Origin: an uncultured Pseudomonadota bacterium
GTDB lineage: Bacteria; Pseudomonadota; Alphaproteobacteria; UBA3830
Direction: 5' to 3'
Assembly: GCA_902771535.1 (NCBI GenBank)
Contig: CACXWU010000005.1
Coordinates: forward strand, 1 to 61,416
Length of the DNA: 61,416 bases
This document shows, piece by piece, positions 44,475 through 54,055 of the stretch; position 1 is the first letter of the stretch, and the number at the start of each line of letters is the position of its first letter. Under the pieces are notes generated by a model. It was given only the letters and a program-made list of their open reading frames with translations. It was not told where the DNA came from and ran no database searches. Made by a program: the position numbers and the translations under genes.

Positions 44475-45746
44475 ATGATCAAGGAAAATTTAACTAAGTT
44501 GAATAATGGGCTTAGAGTTGTTACGAAGTCCATAGATAATTTTGAAAGCGTTGTTCTCGGGTATTGGGTTGAAGCTGGGGCTGTTTGCGAAGATGATACA
44601 AATAACGGAATTTCGCATTTTTTGGAGCATATGGCGTTTAAGGGGACGACTACTCGTACCGCCAAGCAGATTGCGGAGGCCATTGAGTCGGTGGGTGGAT
44701 ATTCAAACGCTTATACCTCGCGAGAAACGACGGCTTTTCATGCGCGAGTTTTAAAAGATGACAAGAATGTTGCGATAGACATTTTGTCGGACATTATGCA
44801 AAACCCGACCTTTCAAAAAGAAGAGCTGGAGCGTGAGCGCGGAGTGATTTTGCAGGAAATTTCTCAAACGAATGACACTCCGGACGATATAATTTTTGAT
44901 TATTTTCAGAATGTGGCTTTTCCGAATCAGCCGATGGGGCATTCGATTTTGGGGCCAACCAAGATCGTATCGAAAATAACATCCGATGACCTGAGAGCTT
45001 ATCGTGATCAATATTACAACGCGGATAATATGCTTTTCTGTGCGGCGGGAAATATTTCTCACGAGGAAGTTTTGGATTACGCGAGTAAATATTTTTCAAA
45101 TTTCAGTCGCAAGAAAACCAAGGTTCACGATAAAGAGTATGAGTATAAAGGCGGTTTGTATTCTGACGTGCGCGATCTGGAGCAATCCCACGCGATCATC
45201 GGATTTAAAGGCGTTCCAAGCCTGAGCGAAGATTATTATAAAATGGCGATTTTTTCGTCGATTCTGGGCGGAGGTATGTCGTCTCGGTTATTTCAGGAAG
45301 TCCGTGAAAAGAGAGGACTGGTTTATTCGGTATATTCTTTCACTTCGTCCTACAAGCGCAACGGATTGTTCGGGATTTACGCTGCGACTTCCAAAGAGAA
45401 GTTGACGGAATTGGCAACGGTGGCAACGGCCGAATTGCTGAAAATGCGAGATGATATTACCGAAAAGGAATTCAACCGCACAAAGACTCAGTTTAGGGCG
45501 AGCTTGCTGATGTCTCAGGAGAATTGCGCTTCGGTTTGTGAGCAGATCGCCAATCAAACCATAATATTTGGCAGGCCACTGAAGCGTGAAGATATTCTTG
45601 CCAAAATAGAGGCGGTTACGATCGACGATATCAAAAAGTTGGCGGACAAGATTGTTTCGTCAAATGCTTCGGTGGTTACGGTAGGACAGGGCAATACGGA
45701 TTTAATCGTTCCGGCTCTCGAGCGGAACGGGTTGAATGTTGGCTAG
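44475..45746 (+). CDS. M16-family zinc peptidase
   Basis: 423 residues. The inverted zinc motif HFLEH (HxxEH) near residue 49 with the downstream glutamate in TSRETTAFHARV region, and the second-half dimer features GGGMSSRLFQEVREKRGLVYSV, identify an M16B peptidase like the mitochondrial processing peptidase beta chain. It has no signal peptide. Two bases separate it from the carboxypeptidase gene. Confidence 0.94.
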   Translation: MIKENLTKLNNGLRVVTKSIDNFESVVLGYWVEAGAVCEDDTNNGISHFLEHMAFKGTTTRTAKQIAEAIESVGGYSNAYTSRETTAFHARVLKDDKNVAIDILSDIMQNPTFQKEELERERGVILQEISQTNDTPDDIIFDYFQNVAFPNQPMGHSILGPTKIVSKITSDDLRAYRDQYYNADNMLFCAAGNISHEEVLDYASKYFSNFSRKKTKVHDKEYEYKGGLYSDVRDLEQSHAIIGFKGVPSLSEDYYKMAIFSSILGGGMSSRLFQEVREKRGLVYSVYSFTSSYKRNGLFGIYAATSKEKLTELATVATAELLKMRDDITEKEFNRTKTQFRASLLMSQENCASVCEQIANQTIIFGRPLKREDILAKIEAVTIDDIKKLADKIVSSNASVVTVGQGNTDLIVPALERNGLNVG

Positions 45747-45797
45747 CCGACTGAGATACAAACTGATACAATACACATACATCATTACGGGGTTAGG

Positions 45798-46742
45798 ATG
45801 ATTATTTTAGATTTTGAGAAGCCTATTTTCGAGCTGGACGGAAAAATTCAGGAATTGAAAAAATTGAACGCAGGCGATTTGGGAATTATTGAAGATGTAA
45901 AGCGTCTGGAAGCAAAGCAAAAGAAAATGCTGAAAAAGATTTATTCCGATCTTACTCCGTGGCAGAAAGTTCAGGTAGCGAGGCACCAAGAGCGTCCAAA
46001 GACAGTCGATTATGTGAATGCATTAATAGATGATTTTGTTCCTTTGGCGGGAGACCGATTGTTTGGCGATGATTTGGCGATTACTGCGGGTATAGGTAGG
46101 TTTCAGGGAGTTTCTGTTGCGGTTTTGGGGCAGGAAAAAGGGAAAAATACCGAGGATCGAATCAAACACAATTTCGGAATGCCTCACCCTGAGGGTTACC
46201 GCAAAGCTCACAGAATTATGGATTTGGCAGATAAATTCGATTTGCCGTTACTAACCTTCATCGATACAGCGGGAGCTTACCCGGGAGTTGGTGCCGAGGA
46301 AAGAGGTCAGGCTGAAGCGATTGCCAGAAGTATTGAAAGATCCTTACAGTTCACTCGTCCGATTATTGCAACGGTTATAGGAGAGGGTGGTTCAGGAGGA
46401 GCGATTGCCCTTGGAGTTGCGAATTACGTAATGATGCTGGAACATTCTATCTACTCTGTTATTTCTCCGGAAGGTTGTGCGTCGATTTTGTACAGAGATT
46501 CGGAAAAAGCTGAGGAGGCAACGAATGCCTTGAAATTGACAGCTCAGGATTTGATGAAGTTCGGGGTTATTGATGAAATAGTGGAAGAGCCGGTCGGTGG
46601 TGCTCATCGTGATTCCCAGCAGGTCATAAAACGGGTCGGCGAAAGCATAAAGGCTGCTTTGGTAAAATTGCAAGCAATTCCTGATTTTAAGGCTCACAGA
46701 AACCAGAAGTTTTTAGATTTCGGCAGGGTTTCTGAACAATAG
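45798..46742 (+). CDS. accA: Acetyl-CoA carboxylase carboxyltransferase subunit alpha
   Basis: 314 residues. FEKPIFELDGKIQEL at the start, RPKTVDYVNALIDDF, PLLTFIDTAGAYPGVGAEERGQAEAIA and GEGGSGGAIALGVAN are canonical. With AccD it transfers carboxylate to acetyl-CoA, the first step of fatty acid synthesis. Confidence 0.97.
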   Translation: MIILDFEKPIFELDGKIQELKKLNAGDLGIIEDVKRLEAKQKKMLKKIYSDLTPWQKVQVARHQERPKTVDYVNALIDDFVPLAGDRLFGDDLAITAGIGRFQGVSVAVLGQEKGKNTEDRIKHNFGMPHPEGYRKAHRIMDLADKFDLPLLTFIDTAGAYPGVGAEERGQAEAIARSIERSLQFTRPIIATVIGEGGSGGAIALGVANYVMMLEHSIYSVISPEGCASILYRDSEKAEEATNALKLTAQDLMKFGVIDEIVEEPVGGAHRDSQQVIKRVGESIKAALVKLQAIPDFKAHRNQKFLDFGRVSEQ

Positions 46743-46763
46743 AATTTTTCGTAAGGAAGAAAG

Positions 46764-47996
46764 ATGAAAATAAACGTCAAAAAGCATGAGTCTCAGATTG
46801 GAGCTCTGGGAAATATTATGGAGTGGTACGATTTCGCGTTGGTGATGCCGATGACTGTCGTGCTGATGGATCAATTTTTCCCAAGTAATGCTTCTTCGTG
46901 GCTTAAAATGTTAGGTGGATGGATTGTTCCCATGGGGTTGTTTTCTCGTCCGTTGGGGGCGTTGGTGTTTGGGCCGATCGGAGATAAATTCGGTAGACAA
47001 AAGGCCATATCCATATCGATCTTGCTGATGGCGATTCCGACTTTTTTGATGGGAATTCTTCCCGGATACGATAAAATCGGCATTTGGGCTCCGATTTTGT
47101 TCTTGTTCTTGCGAATTTTGCAAGGTATATCCATGGGCGGAGAGTACACCGCAGCGATGGTTCACATTGTGGAGAAAGCTCCGAGCAACAAACGGGGATT
47201 TTACGGCAGTTGGACAGACGCAGGAAACCAAGTCGGTGTTATGTTGGCGGCTCAATCAGTCGTTTTGCTTCATTATTTCTTTTCGGAAGGAGAAGTTTAT
47301 TCTTTCGCATGGAGAATTCCGTTTTTGTGCGGGATTTTGTTGGTGCCTTTTGCTTTTTTGATTCCGAAACAAGAAAAAAAGAAGTCAGATGCTCCGAAAA
47401 ATTCGATTTTCAACATGTTGATGGATCACAAAAAAGAAGTTTTTTGCACAGTTTCTATCACAGCTTTCAGTGCAGTGTCTTTTTACACCTTGTGGACTTT
47501 TCTTCCGAGCTATTTGGTGATTAGGGGAATTTTGAATCTCGAGCAGTCAGCAACCTGTGCGGCAGGGGCATCGATAGTTTCTTTGGTATCCATTCTCGGT
47601 GCGGGGTATTTGTCAGACATTTTCAAACGGAAGCCATTTTTGACGATAGGTATTATAGGGTCGTTAATTTCCGGCGGATATATGTTCTGTACCTCGTCTT
47701 CGTCATATTATTTTTGGATGGCTTGGCAGTTATCCATGGGATTCTTTTTGGGAGTGTATTATTCTTCCCGAGCGGCGTTTTTTGCGGAATCTTTTCCAAA
47801 AGAGGTTCGTTGTACAGCAGTGTCGCTCTCTCTTAGTTTCGCGCAGGCTGTTTTCGGAGGATTGACTCCACCTGTTATGAGTTATTTAGTTGAAGTTTCT
47901 CCTTATTTATCTATAATTCCAATAGTTTTCGTGTCAATTTGGGCTTTATATTCTCTTTGTTTGTTGGAAGATCGAACAGGGAAAAAGTTTATATAG
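46764..47996 (+). CDS. MFS transporter, metabolite:proton symporter type (ProP-like)
   Basis: 410 residues, twelve predicted helices. GALGNIMEWYDFALV at the N-terminus and RPLGALVFGPIGDKFGRQKAI after helix 2 are marks of the ProP/KgtP/ShiA branch. RILQGISMGGEYTAA matches the helix 4 motif. ProP-like carriers are multiplied in intracellular alphaproteobacteria, where they import host solutes. The substrate is not readable from sequence. It lies 21 bases after accA. Confidence 0.9.
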   Translation: MKINVKKHESQIGALGNIMEWYDFALVMPMTVVLMDQFFPSNASSWLKMLGGWIVPMGLFSRPLGALVFGPIGDKFGRQKAISISILLMAIPTFLMGILPGYDKIGIWAPILFLFLRILQGISMGGEYTAAMVHIVEKAPSNKRGFYGSWTDAGNQVGVMLAAQSVVLLHYFFSEGEVYSFAWRIPFLCGILLVPFAFLIPKQEKKKSDAPKNSIFNMLMDHKKEVFCTVSITAFSAVSFYTLWTFLPSYLVIRGILNLEQSATCAAGASIVSLVSILGAGYLSDIFKRKPFLTIGIIGSLISGGYMFCTSSSSYYFWMAWQLSMGFFLGVYYSSRAAFFAESFPKEVRCTAVSLSLSFAQAVFGGLTPPVMSYLVEVSPYLSIIPIVFVSIWALYSLCLLEDRTGKKFI

Positions 47997-48023
47997 AGAT
48001 TTCTGCTCAACCTTTGAAAAATA

Positions 48024-50045
48024 TCAGTTCGTTGTTATGTTTCTAGCCTCCGTATATCCGGTCCAAGATTTTATGTCGTTGGCGATTGTTCGCAGGACTT
48101 TGTCCAACGCCGCTTCATCGAAAATATTATCCTTCACGTATTGATCGGTATTTTCTGTCGCGCAGTTGTTCAGATATGAATAATCAAAATATGCCATAGA
48201 TTTTGTGTTTTTATTCAGATAGTTATCTTGTTTGTGGAATTTTATCAGATAGATTCTTAAGTTTTCTCCCCATTTCTCTTTCAGTTTTTGGCAAGAATCT
48301 TGAGTGACTTTCTTGCCTAGTTCGGACATATCATAAATCGTTAAATGCTTCATTGTTTCTATATGGTTATTTACTATGTTCATCAGTTCTTTCGATTCGA
48401 ACCAATCCGGCTTATTTACCGATAATATTAAAACTTTTTTGCGATTTTTTTCGGCACTGGACGGTATGCTTAGCCTTCCGTATGTCGCATTGACTCCCAC
48501 GGAATCACCCTTTGTATCTATTGCAGATCGCCCTTCCTGCGCATTCCATTCCTGTAACAAGTTGTCGGATAACATTATTGAAACAAAAATGAGATTTGAA
48601 AGATTTTTCTCGTCTCTGTACGGATAAAACGCTCCCAGCATTCCGTATATAAATTTTACGTCGGAACATAGGGGTAATACGTAATAAGGATTTATGGTGT
48701 CTACGCCGTAATTTTTATAATATTCCATCGGTAAGTTTGAAGCAGGTGCTTGCTGTTGATAAGGAAATAGATCATTCAATGAATTAATATTTGGTAGGCT
48801 TGCTGAATAATACTGCAGAAATGCATCCGATCCTTGCGTTTTTTCTGTTTCGTCCGATTTTTCTATAGAACTTCCTCCGTATGGAATAACTCCCACGTTT
48901 ACTCCGCGCGTATAGAAAAAATTATCTTTCAAAAATTTTTGGTAGGCTCGAGTTATCTGATATATAGGCGTTGACTTCACTTTGTCAGTCAATATCATTA
49001 ACGCAGAATTTCCAGATTTCATATTCTCTTCATCGAAAAAACAAGCTTCCGTATTTGTCGGCACCGTGAGTATTATGTCTACATTGCATTCAGCAGGGAT
49101 CGCATACCCGATATCTTTGTCAGTCGTTACCTTAATTTTGTCTTGTTCGCATTCTATCTGTACTGCGGGATCATTAGGATTTTCTCTTATCTCATATGTC
49201 TTTGTTCGAGTTCCTAATATATTTTCTTCTGATCGGTTTCCTTCTTCTGTCTGCAACTCATAATGTGCCCAGCCGAATCCCCACTGTAATTCAGTTTCTT
49301 CTCGCAAAAAGGGATAATCTTCGAATACATCTTCTTCAGGCAGCAAAACAGATTGATCTTTTTTTAGCAGAAAATCATGTATGTTGTTGTAATTATGCTG
49401 GGCTGCCCAAACATCGTAACTTCCGGAATATTGAATATAATTATGCTCAATTCTTTTTAGCGTTATCTGTTTATATGCGACTTGTTTGGTCGTGGCCTCT
49501 GCAATTGTTTTGTCATAACTGTCTGCTGTTTTAACTATTCTCATTGGATCAAATGTACCACCTCTCTTTACGGTTTCTTTTGTTATGTCTATTTGTGGAA
49601 TAGCTTTATTCAAGAGGGTTTCGACATAAGTTGGTGATCCGTTGTATATTCCGTCAGCTATTCTTAGCATACTTTCTTTTTGCTGTTTGTAAGTCAGGGC
49701 AGGATTCCATTTCTCTGCAACCTTTAACGCGGCTTCTTGAGCGCACTGCTTTCCCTCCTTGGTGTCTTTTTTTTGTGAATCATTTTTTGAAATTTTCGGT
49801 TTGGTCATTTTTTCTTGTATATCATTCTTTGTTTTGTAAGTTTTTTCTTGAATCTTATCTTCACTTGTTTTTTGGGAATTATTTTTCAAAAATTCTGTTT
49901 CGGATGCTTTACGATCGAACAATGTCTGAGTATCTAACAAATATTTTATTCCGATCAATAAGAGTGGTATAAGAGTTACCATCAATATTAGAATATATCC
50001 AGATCTTGGCCTTTTTATCATTTTCGTAAATCTCTTTTTTCTCAT
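48024..50045 (-). CDS. TadG-like protein with long periplasmic domain
   Basis: 673 residues. After a basic N-terminus, one membrane helix (SGYILILMVTLIPLLLIGIKYLLD, about residues 14-37) has the hydrophobic and acidic pattern of TadG. A Lys/Glu-rich spacer (about 45-95) leads to a large domain with NSALMILTDKVKSTPIYQITRAY and VNVGVIPYGGS, and a C-terminal part with KVLILSVNKPDWF, a distant echo of the von Willebrand-like region of TadG proteins. Only six cysteines or so are present. It probably serves Tad-type pilus or surface assembly with the TadE-like protein at 41773; the link is inferred. Confidence 0.6.
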   Translation of the reverse strand: MRKKRFTKMIKRPRSGYILILMVTLIPLLLIGIKYLLDTQTLFDRKASETEFLKNNSQKTSEDKIQEKTYKTKNDIQEKMTKPKISKNDSQKKDTKEGKQCAQEAALKVAEKWNPALTYKQQKESMLRIADGIYNGSPTYVETLLNKAIPQIDITKETVKRGGTFDPMRIVKTADSYDKTIAEATTKQVAYKQITLKRIEHNYIQYSGSYDVWAAQHNYNNIHDFLLKKDQSVLLPEEDVFEDYPFLREETELQWGFGWAHYELQTEEGNRSEENILGTRTKTYEIRENPNDPAVQIECEQDKIKVTTDKDIGYAIPAECNVDIILTVPTNTEACFFDEENMKSGNSALMILTDKVKSTPIYQITRAYQKFLKDNFFYTRGVNVGVIPYGGSSIEKSDETEKTQGSDAFLQYYSASLPNINSLNDLFPYQQQAPASNLPMEYYKNYGVDTINPYYVLPLCSDVKFIYGMLGAFYPYRDEKNLSNLIFVSIMLSDNLLQEWNAQEGRSAIDTKGDSVGVNATYGRLSIPSSAEKNRKKVLILSVNKPDWFESKELMNIVNNHIETMKHLTIYDMSELGKKVTQDSCQKLKEKWGENLRIYLIKFHKQDNYLNKNTKSMAYFDYSYLNNCATENTDQYVKDNIFDEAALDKVLRTIANDIKSWTGYTEARNITTN

Positions 50046-50228
50046 TCTCTCAGATATTTGTAAATTTTTGGTTAGTGAAACAAGAATTTCTCAATAAAAG
50101 TCTATTTTGCATTGGCAAGTTAATTCTTTTTTAAGATTGTTGTTGTATACTGTGAGTGTTTAGTGAAGGAAATAGCTTCTTTATCAGAGGTTGCTTAAGT
50201 TAGTTGATTTTATTGAAGGGAGAGAATA

Positions 50229-51152
50229 ATGAGTGAAGCAGGTGGATTTATGTTTGCATTTTTAATTTTTTTACTTTTAGTTTTTATTTTTAATGGTTTT
50301 TTTATTGTGCAGCAGCAAAGTTGTGCGATTATTGAACGGCTTGGAAAATTCCACCGTATAGCACATTCGGGATTGCATTTTAAGATTCCGCTGATTGACA
50401 GTATATTTACTCGTCTTTCTTTGAGAATCAGCCAGTTGAATGTTTCGGTGGAGACAAAAACTCAGGACAACGTTTTCGTGAATTTGGTTGTTGCGGTTCA
50501 GTACAGAGTGCTTCCGGAAAAAGTTTACGAGGCGTGTTATATGTTGCAGGATCCAGAGCATCAGATTCGAGCTTTCGTGTTCGATTTAGTTAGGGCTCAA
50601 GTTCCGAAGTTGGTTTTGGACGACGTTTTCTCCAAGAAAGACGATATCGCGATTGCCGTAAAGACAGAGCTTGAAGAGCAAATGGCGGAATTCGGTTACG
50701 GAATCATCAAAGCGCTGGTTACCGATGTGAATCCGGACGCGAACGTAAAAGCCGCGATGAACGAAATTAATACAGCGCAAAGATTAAGGGTTGCGGCGAC
50801 CGAAAAAGGTGAAGCCGAAAAAATTATCAAGATTAAGCAGGCCGAGGCGGAAGCGGAATCCAGCATTTTGCATGGAAAAGGTATTGCCGGACAGCGTCAG
50901 GCGATCATCGAAGGAATGGGGCAGTCGGTCGAGGAATTCGTCAAGCAGATTCCCGGAACTAACGCGTCTCATGTTATGGATATGGTCCTGATGATTCAGT
51001 ACATCGACACCTTGAAGGAAATCGGCGGAAATTCGAAGTCTAACGTCGTGTTTGTGCCTCATACTCCGGGAAACATGAAGGACTTGGCGACGCAAATCCA
51101 AGAAACAATTTTCGCTGCGCAGAAGTTGGATGAAAATCATAAGAAGCATTAA
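50229..51152 (+). CDS. SPFH/band 7 protein of the HIR (hypersensitive-induced reaction) type
   Basis: 307 residues. One N-terminal membrane helix (residues 8-26) precedes a band 7 domain with ERLGKFHRIAHSGLHFKIPL, LRISQLNVSVETKTQDNVFV, VFDLVRAQVPKLVLDDVFSKK and AMNEINTAQRLRVAA, then a coiled coil rich in EAE. This follows the plant HIR proteins closely as well as bacterial stomatin-like proteins. Such proteins form membrane microdomain scaffolds and bind proteases. GGGAGAGAA precedes the ATG. Confidence 0.92.
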   Translation: MSEAGGFMFAFLIFLLLVFIFNGFFIVQQQSCAIIERLGKFHRIAHSGLHFKIPLIDSIFTRLSLRISQLNVSVETKTQDNVFVNLVVAVQYRVLPEKVYEACYMLQDPEHQIRAFVFDLVRAQVPKLVLDDVFSKKDDIAIAVKTELEEQMAEFGYGIIKALVTDVNPDANVKAAMNEINTAQRLRVAATEKGEAEKIIKIKQAEAEAESSILHGKGIAGQRQAIIEGMGQSVEEFVKQIPGTNASHVMDMVLMIQYIDTLKEIGGNSKSNVVFVPHTPGNMKDLATQIQETIFAAQKLDENHKKH

Positions 51153-51174
51153 CGCTTCTAACGAATTAAAGGCG

Positions 51175-51219
51175 GCAGGTAAGACGAGCAATTTTGAAGA
51201 GTTGCCTCGCTATGCCTGC
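51175..51219 (+). other. Imperfect hairpin after the SPFH gene
   Basis: GCAGG (51175) pairs with CCTGC (51215), and CGAG...CAA pairs with TTG...CTCG inside. No T run follows. It may stabilise the transcript end or act as a weak terminator. Confidence 0.35.
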
Positions 51220-51373
51220 TGAGGCCGTTCTCTATTTCCAAATCAATGAAGTACTTAAATTTCAATAATATTGTTCGAAATCTTTAACGATTTTGAGCTT
51301 TTTTGTAATTTTCTAGATTGATTTTGGTTATGTAACCTTGTATTTTGGTTATAAAATAAATAGGAGAAATGTT

Positions 51374-52039
51374 ATGGCATTATCCAACAACGATAAGCAG
51401 ATTAGGTTTCGCAAAAAGGAGGAGTTAAAGAAAAAAGCGAATCTTATCTTGCGAGATTGGCAATGGAGAGGCTGGAATCATTTGGGTTCGAGGAGTATAG
51501 AGGATATAAAGAAGACTCTAGATGAACTTGTTGATTTGAAACCAAATTGGACTGAAGAGGATTATATTAGCGCATTAAAAGCTTTGGATGCTTTTCAACT
51601 TGAACTGTATGATAATCCTCATTCTCTCGAAAATGATGTCTATAGAGCTCGCGATAGTATTGAGAATTTGAGAACAACAAACGATCCGAGAAGATTATTT
51701 GCTGAACAAAAAAAGGCTGTACAAAATATGAAAAATTTATCTGCACATATAATTTCGGCGTTAAATCTTGCGGAGGGGACTTCTTCCGATAATGCGGCAG
51801 CAATCAAAGAAGTGTTTAGGTTTGTCGGACACTCTTTAATAAAAGAATCAAAGATCCCAAGATCTCAAGCTACAGCGATATGTTTGGCGATTCTCGGACC
51901 TCAATATGAAAAGCCTGAGTGGTTGTTTGATGAATTGGGAGAACTTTTAGTTAATCAAGTGGGAATTGAGGATGTTAATAAGCTTATATCAAGGCTTAAA
52001 TTAAAAATAGAACAATATCAAAAGGAGTGGAATTTATGA
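51374..52039 (+). CDS. Helical protein coupled to a CoiA-like nuclease
   Basis: 221 residues from the ATG at 51374, with AGGAG eight bases upstream; an in-frame ATG twelve codons earlier has no such site. I do not recognise the family. The first residues (MALSNNDKQIRFRKKEELKK) resemble the basic S-x-x-(E/D)-(R/K)-Q-x-x-(Y/F)-R-x-(R/K) N-terminus seen on some phage and plasmid DNA-binding proteins. The rest is predicted helical and charged, with no membrane segment. Its stop overlaps the next start by four bases (ATGA), so the two proteins are made together and probably work together. Confidence 0.6.
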   Translation: MALSNNDKQIRFRKKEELKKKANLILRDWQWRGWNHLGSRSIEDIKKTLDELVDLKPNWTEEDYISALKALDAFQLELYDNPHSLENDVYRARDSIENLRTTNDPRRLFAEQKKAVQNMKNLSAHIISALNLAEGTSSDNAAAIKEVFRFVGHSLIKESKIPRSQATAICLAILGPQYEKPEWLFDELGELLVNQVGIEDVNKLISRLKLKIEQYQKEWNL

Positions 52040-53328
52040 AATACGCAAATCTGAATAATGAAAGAATAGAACCTCAAAAAGAAATCAGTGATGCGGTTTG
52101 TCCCGTTTGCGGAGAGATAGTTATACCTAAATGTGGAAAAATAAGAATGCATCATTGGGCGCACAAAACCAAACAAAATTGTGACCCGTGGTGGGAAAGC
52201 GAAACAGAATGGCATAGAAGATGGAAAGATTGTTTCCCGAAAGAGTGTCAAGAAATAGTTATGTACGACAATGAAACAGGAGAGAAGCATGTTGCGGACG
52301 TGAAAACGAAAACGGGATTTGTAATTGAGTTTCAGCATTCGGCAATGAAGCGAGAAGAACAGGTTTCGAGGGAAAATTTTTATAGAAATATGGTTTGGGT
52401 CGTTGATGCAAGAGAATATTATGAAACATTCAAAGAACACATCGATGTGTTAAAAAAAAGTGAAAATCATAAAAGATATTTTTATTTCAGAGACTTCAAC
52501 AGCTGTTTTCCACAAAGATGGTTGGAATCTTCCGTTCCTGTTATTTTTGATTTTGGGTTACACGATTGTTCCGAAGATGAGAACGACAAACAAAAAAAGT
52601 GGCTATACTGTATATTTCCTGAAAAATTTGAATATTGTGGTACGGTGTGTTGCTGTATATATATCACCAAAGAAGATTTCATTAAGAGGGTTTCGAACAA
52701 TAGATCCTTTTTTCGTAATTCGATGCTTCCTGAGTTGGAACAAAAAAGACTTGAAAGAATAAAAGCTATTCAAGAGGAAGAACGGAAAAGGGAGGAGGAA
52801 TATAGAAAAAGAAGAGAAGCTGCATTTCGAAAAAAGTATCCAAAACAAGAAAAATGGAGAAAAGCAATATTTGAATTAAGAGACAATATTGAGCAGGGAG
52901 TGTTTAATCCAGTTAAATTATATGTTTCAAATAAAGGGGAACTTATAGGATATGATAAGAGAACTTATAATGAAGGAAAGTGTATGATAATAAGTGTAAA
53001 CTCATGTCCGGCAAAATATAAAGACAGGGAATATACGAAAAATCAAGCGTTGTTGTTGATAGAACAAGACGACCGAATGATCTTTGCGACAGCTAATTTA
53101 GCAACATATATCATCAATACTGATATCTATTGCAATAATCTCTCCTTTTCGTGTGATCGTTATTGGAATTCTCGTATCCGAAATATTAAAATTAAGCCAT
53201 ATTATAAAAAGTTCCAATTATCTTTTGAGAATGAGGAGTCTTTGTGGATAACAAGGGGAATAAAAGAAAGTTTGGAATACATCAATAACAAATTTTCGAA
53301 TAATGATAGTTGTAACATTTCCAGTTGA
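52036..53328 (+). CDS. CoiA-like zinc-ribbon nuclease
   Basis: 430 residues from the ATG at 52036 with AAGGAG upstream. An N-terminal zinc-ribbon-like part (CPVCGEIVIPKCG then HHWAHK) is followed by EWHRRWKDCFP, and HVADVKTKTGFVIEFQHS around residues 85-102. The D-x(n)-E-x-Q pattern is that of the CoiA/restriction-endonuclease-like fold. A charged coiled coil (about residues 235-280) and an unrecognised C-terminal domain follow. CoiA was named in competence, but relatives occur in mobile and defence settings. The coupled partner suggests a two-gene system. Confidence 0.72.
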   Translation: MKYANLNNERIEPQKEISDAVCPVCGEIVIPKCGKIRMHHWAHKTKQNCDPWWESETEWHRRWKDCFPKECQEIVMYDNETGEKHVADVKTKTGFVIEFQHSAMKREEQVSRENFYRNMVWVVDAREYYETFKEHIDVLKKSENHKRYFYFRDFNSCFPQRWLESSVPVIFDFGLHDCSEDENDKQKKWLYCIFPEKFEYCGTVCCCIYITKEDFIKRVSNNRSFFRNSMLPELEQKRLERIKAIQEEERKREEEYRKRREAAFRKKYPKQEKWRKAIFELRDNIEQGVFNPVKLYVSNKGELIGYDKRTYNEGKCMIISVNSCPAKYKDREYTKNQALLLIEQDDRMIFATANLATYIINTDIYCNNLSFSCDRYWNSRIRNIKIKPYYKKFQLSFENEESLWITRGIKESLEYINNKFSNNDSCNISS

Positions 53329-53353
53329 CACCAAAACCTCTATTTTGTATAAA
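53325..53353 (+). promoter_or_regulatory. Promoter of rpmB
   Basis: Perfect TTGACA (53325-53330), 17-base spacer, TATAAA (53348-53353). It starts inside the last codons of the CoiA-like gene and sits 31 bases ahead of the rpmB ATG. Confidence 0.8.
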
Positions 53354-53384
53354 TACATACGCTTAATTAAAAAGAGGTTTTGAA

Positions 53385-53666
53385 ATGGCTAGGGTATGTC
53401 CATTGACGGGTAAAAAGGTTTTGTACGGTAACAGAGTTAGCCATGCGAATAACAAGACTCGGCACAGATTTATGCCGAATTTGCAGAATGTTTCTTTCCT
53501 GAGTGAGGCTTTGGGAATTAGAGTTAGGGTTAGGTTGTCGACTCACGCAGTTCGTTCCATTGAGAAGAACGGCGGTATTGACAATTATTTGAGAAATACT
53601 TGCGATTGCTTGCTTTCATCTCGTTTCCGTAAGATGAAGAAGATGTTGGAAAGCAAAGCAGCATAA
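53385..53666 (+). CDS. rpmB: Ribosomal protein L28
   Basis: 93 residues. MARVCPLTGKKVLYGNRVSHANNKTRHRF is diagnostic of L28. AAGAGG precedes the ATG. It is a single-gene transcript with its own promoter and terminator. Confidence 0.97.
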   Translation: MARVCPLTGKKVLYGNRVSHANNKTRHRFMPNLQNVSFLSEALGIRVRVRLSTHAVRSIEKNGGIDNYLRNTCDCLLSSRFRKMKKMLESKAA

Positions 53667-53689
53667 TAGTTATCTTTCTTCGTTTTTTT

Positions 53690-53714
53690 AACGCGCTCGA
53701 GAGGGCGCGTTTTT
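53690..53714 (+). terminator. Rho-independent terminator of rpmB
   Basis: AACGCGC and GCGCGTT form a seven-base-pair stem with an eight-base loop followed by TTTT. It begins 24 bases after the rpmB stop. Confidence 0.88.
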
Positions 53715-54055
53715 GTATTTTGAGATCAGTTCCCGAGTGCCGCTGATTTCATTAAGCATTATTCTTTCATGAGCGTGACAGTGTATCCATTGTCAGTCCA
53801 GAAGATAAAAATCCGTTTTGTCAAAAAAACTTGCAAAATAATTTTTTATATGATATACGTGAAACTCACTTAGTGTTTTTTGTCGTTTTTGTATCAAAAA
53901 ATTTGAGAAGTTGTTTTCGCATAATGCGAGGGCATGCACGTTGTCCGAGTAGGATAGAGATGGGCAAGAAACAATTAAAAATTTTTTGAATAAATATTGG
54001 GAAATTGGAAAAGACGTTATTTGGATATTGGAAACATTTATGAAAGGGCAGAATT
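53715..54055. other. AT-rich gap between rpmB and the large ankyrin gene
   Basis: About 340 bases with no gene seen on either strand. TTGCAA near 53830 and TATGAT-like text after it suggest a promoter, but the spacing is poor. Short palindromic words (GCATAATGC near 53920) are the only other structure. Confidence 0.4.
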
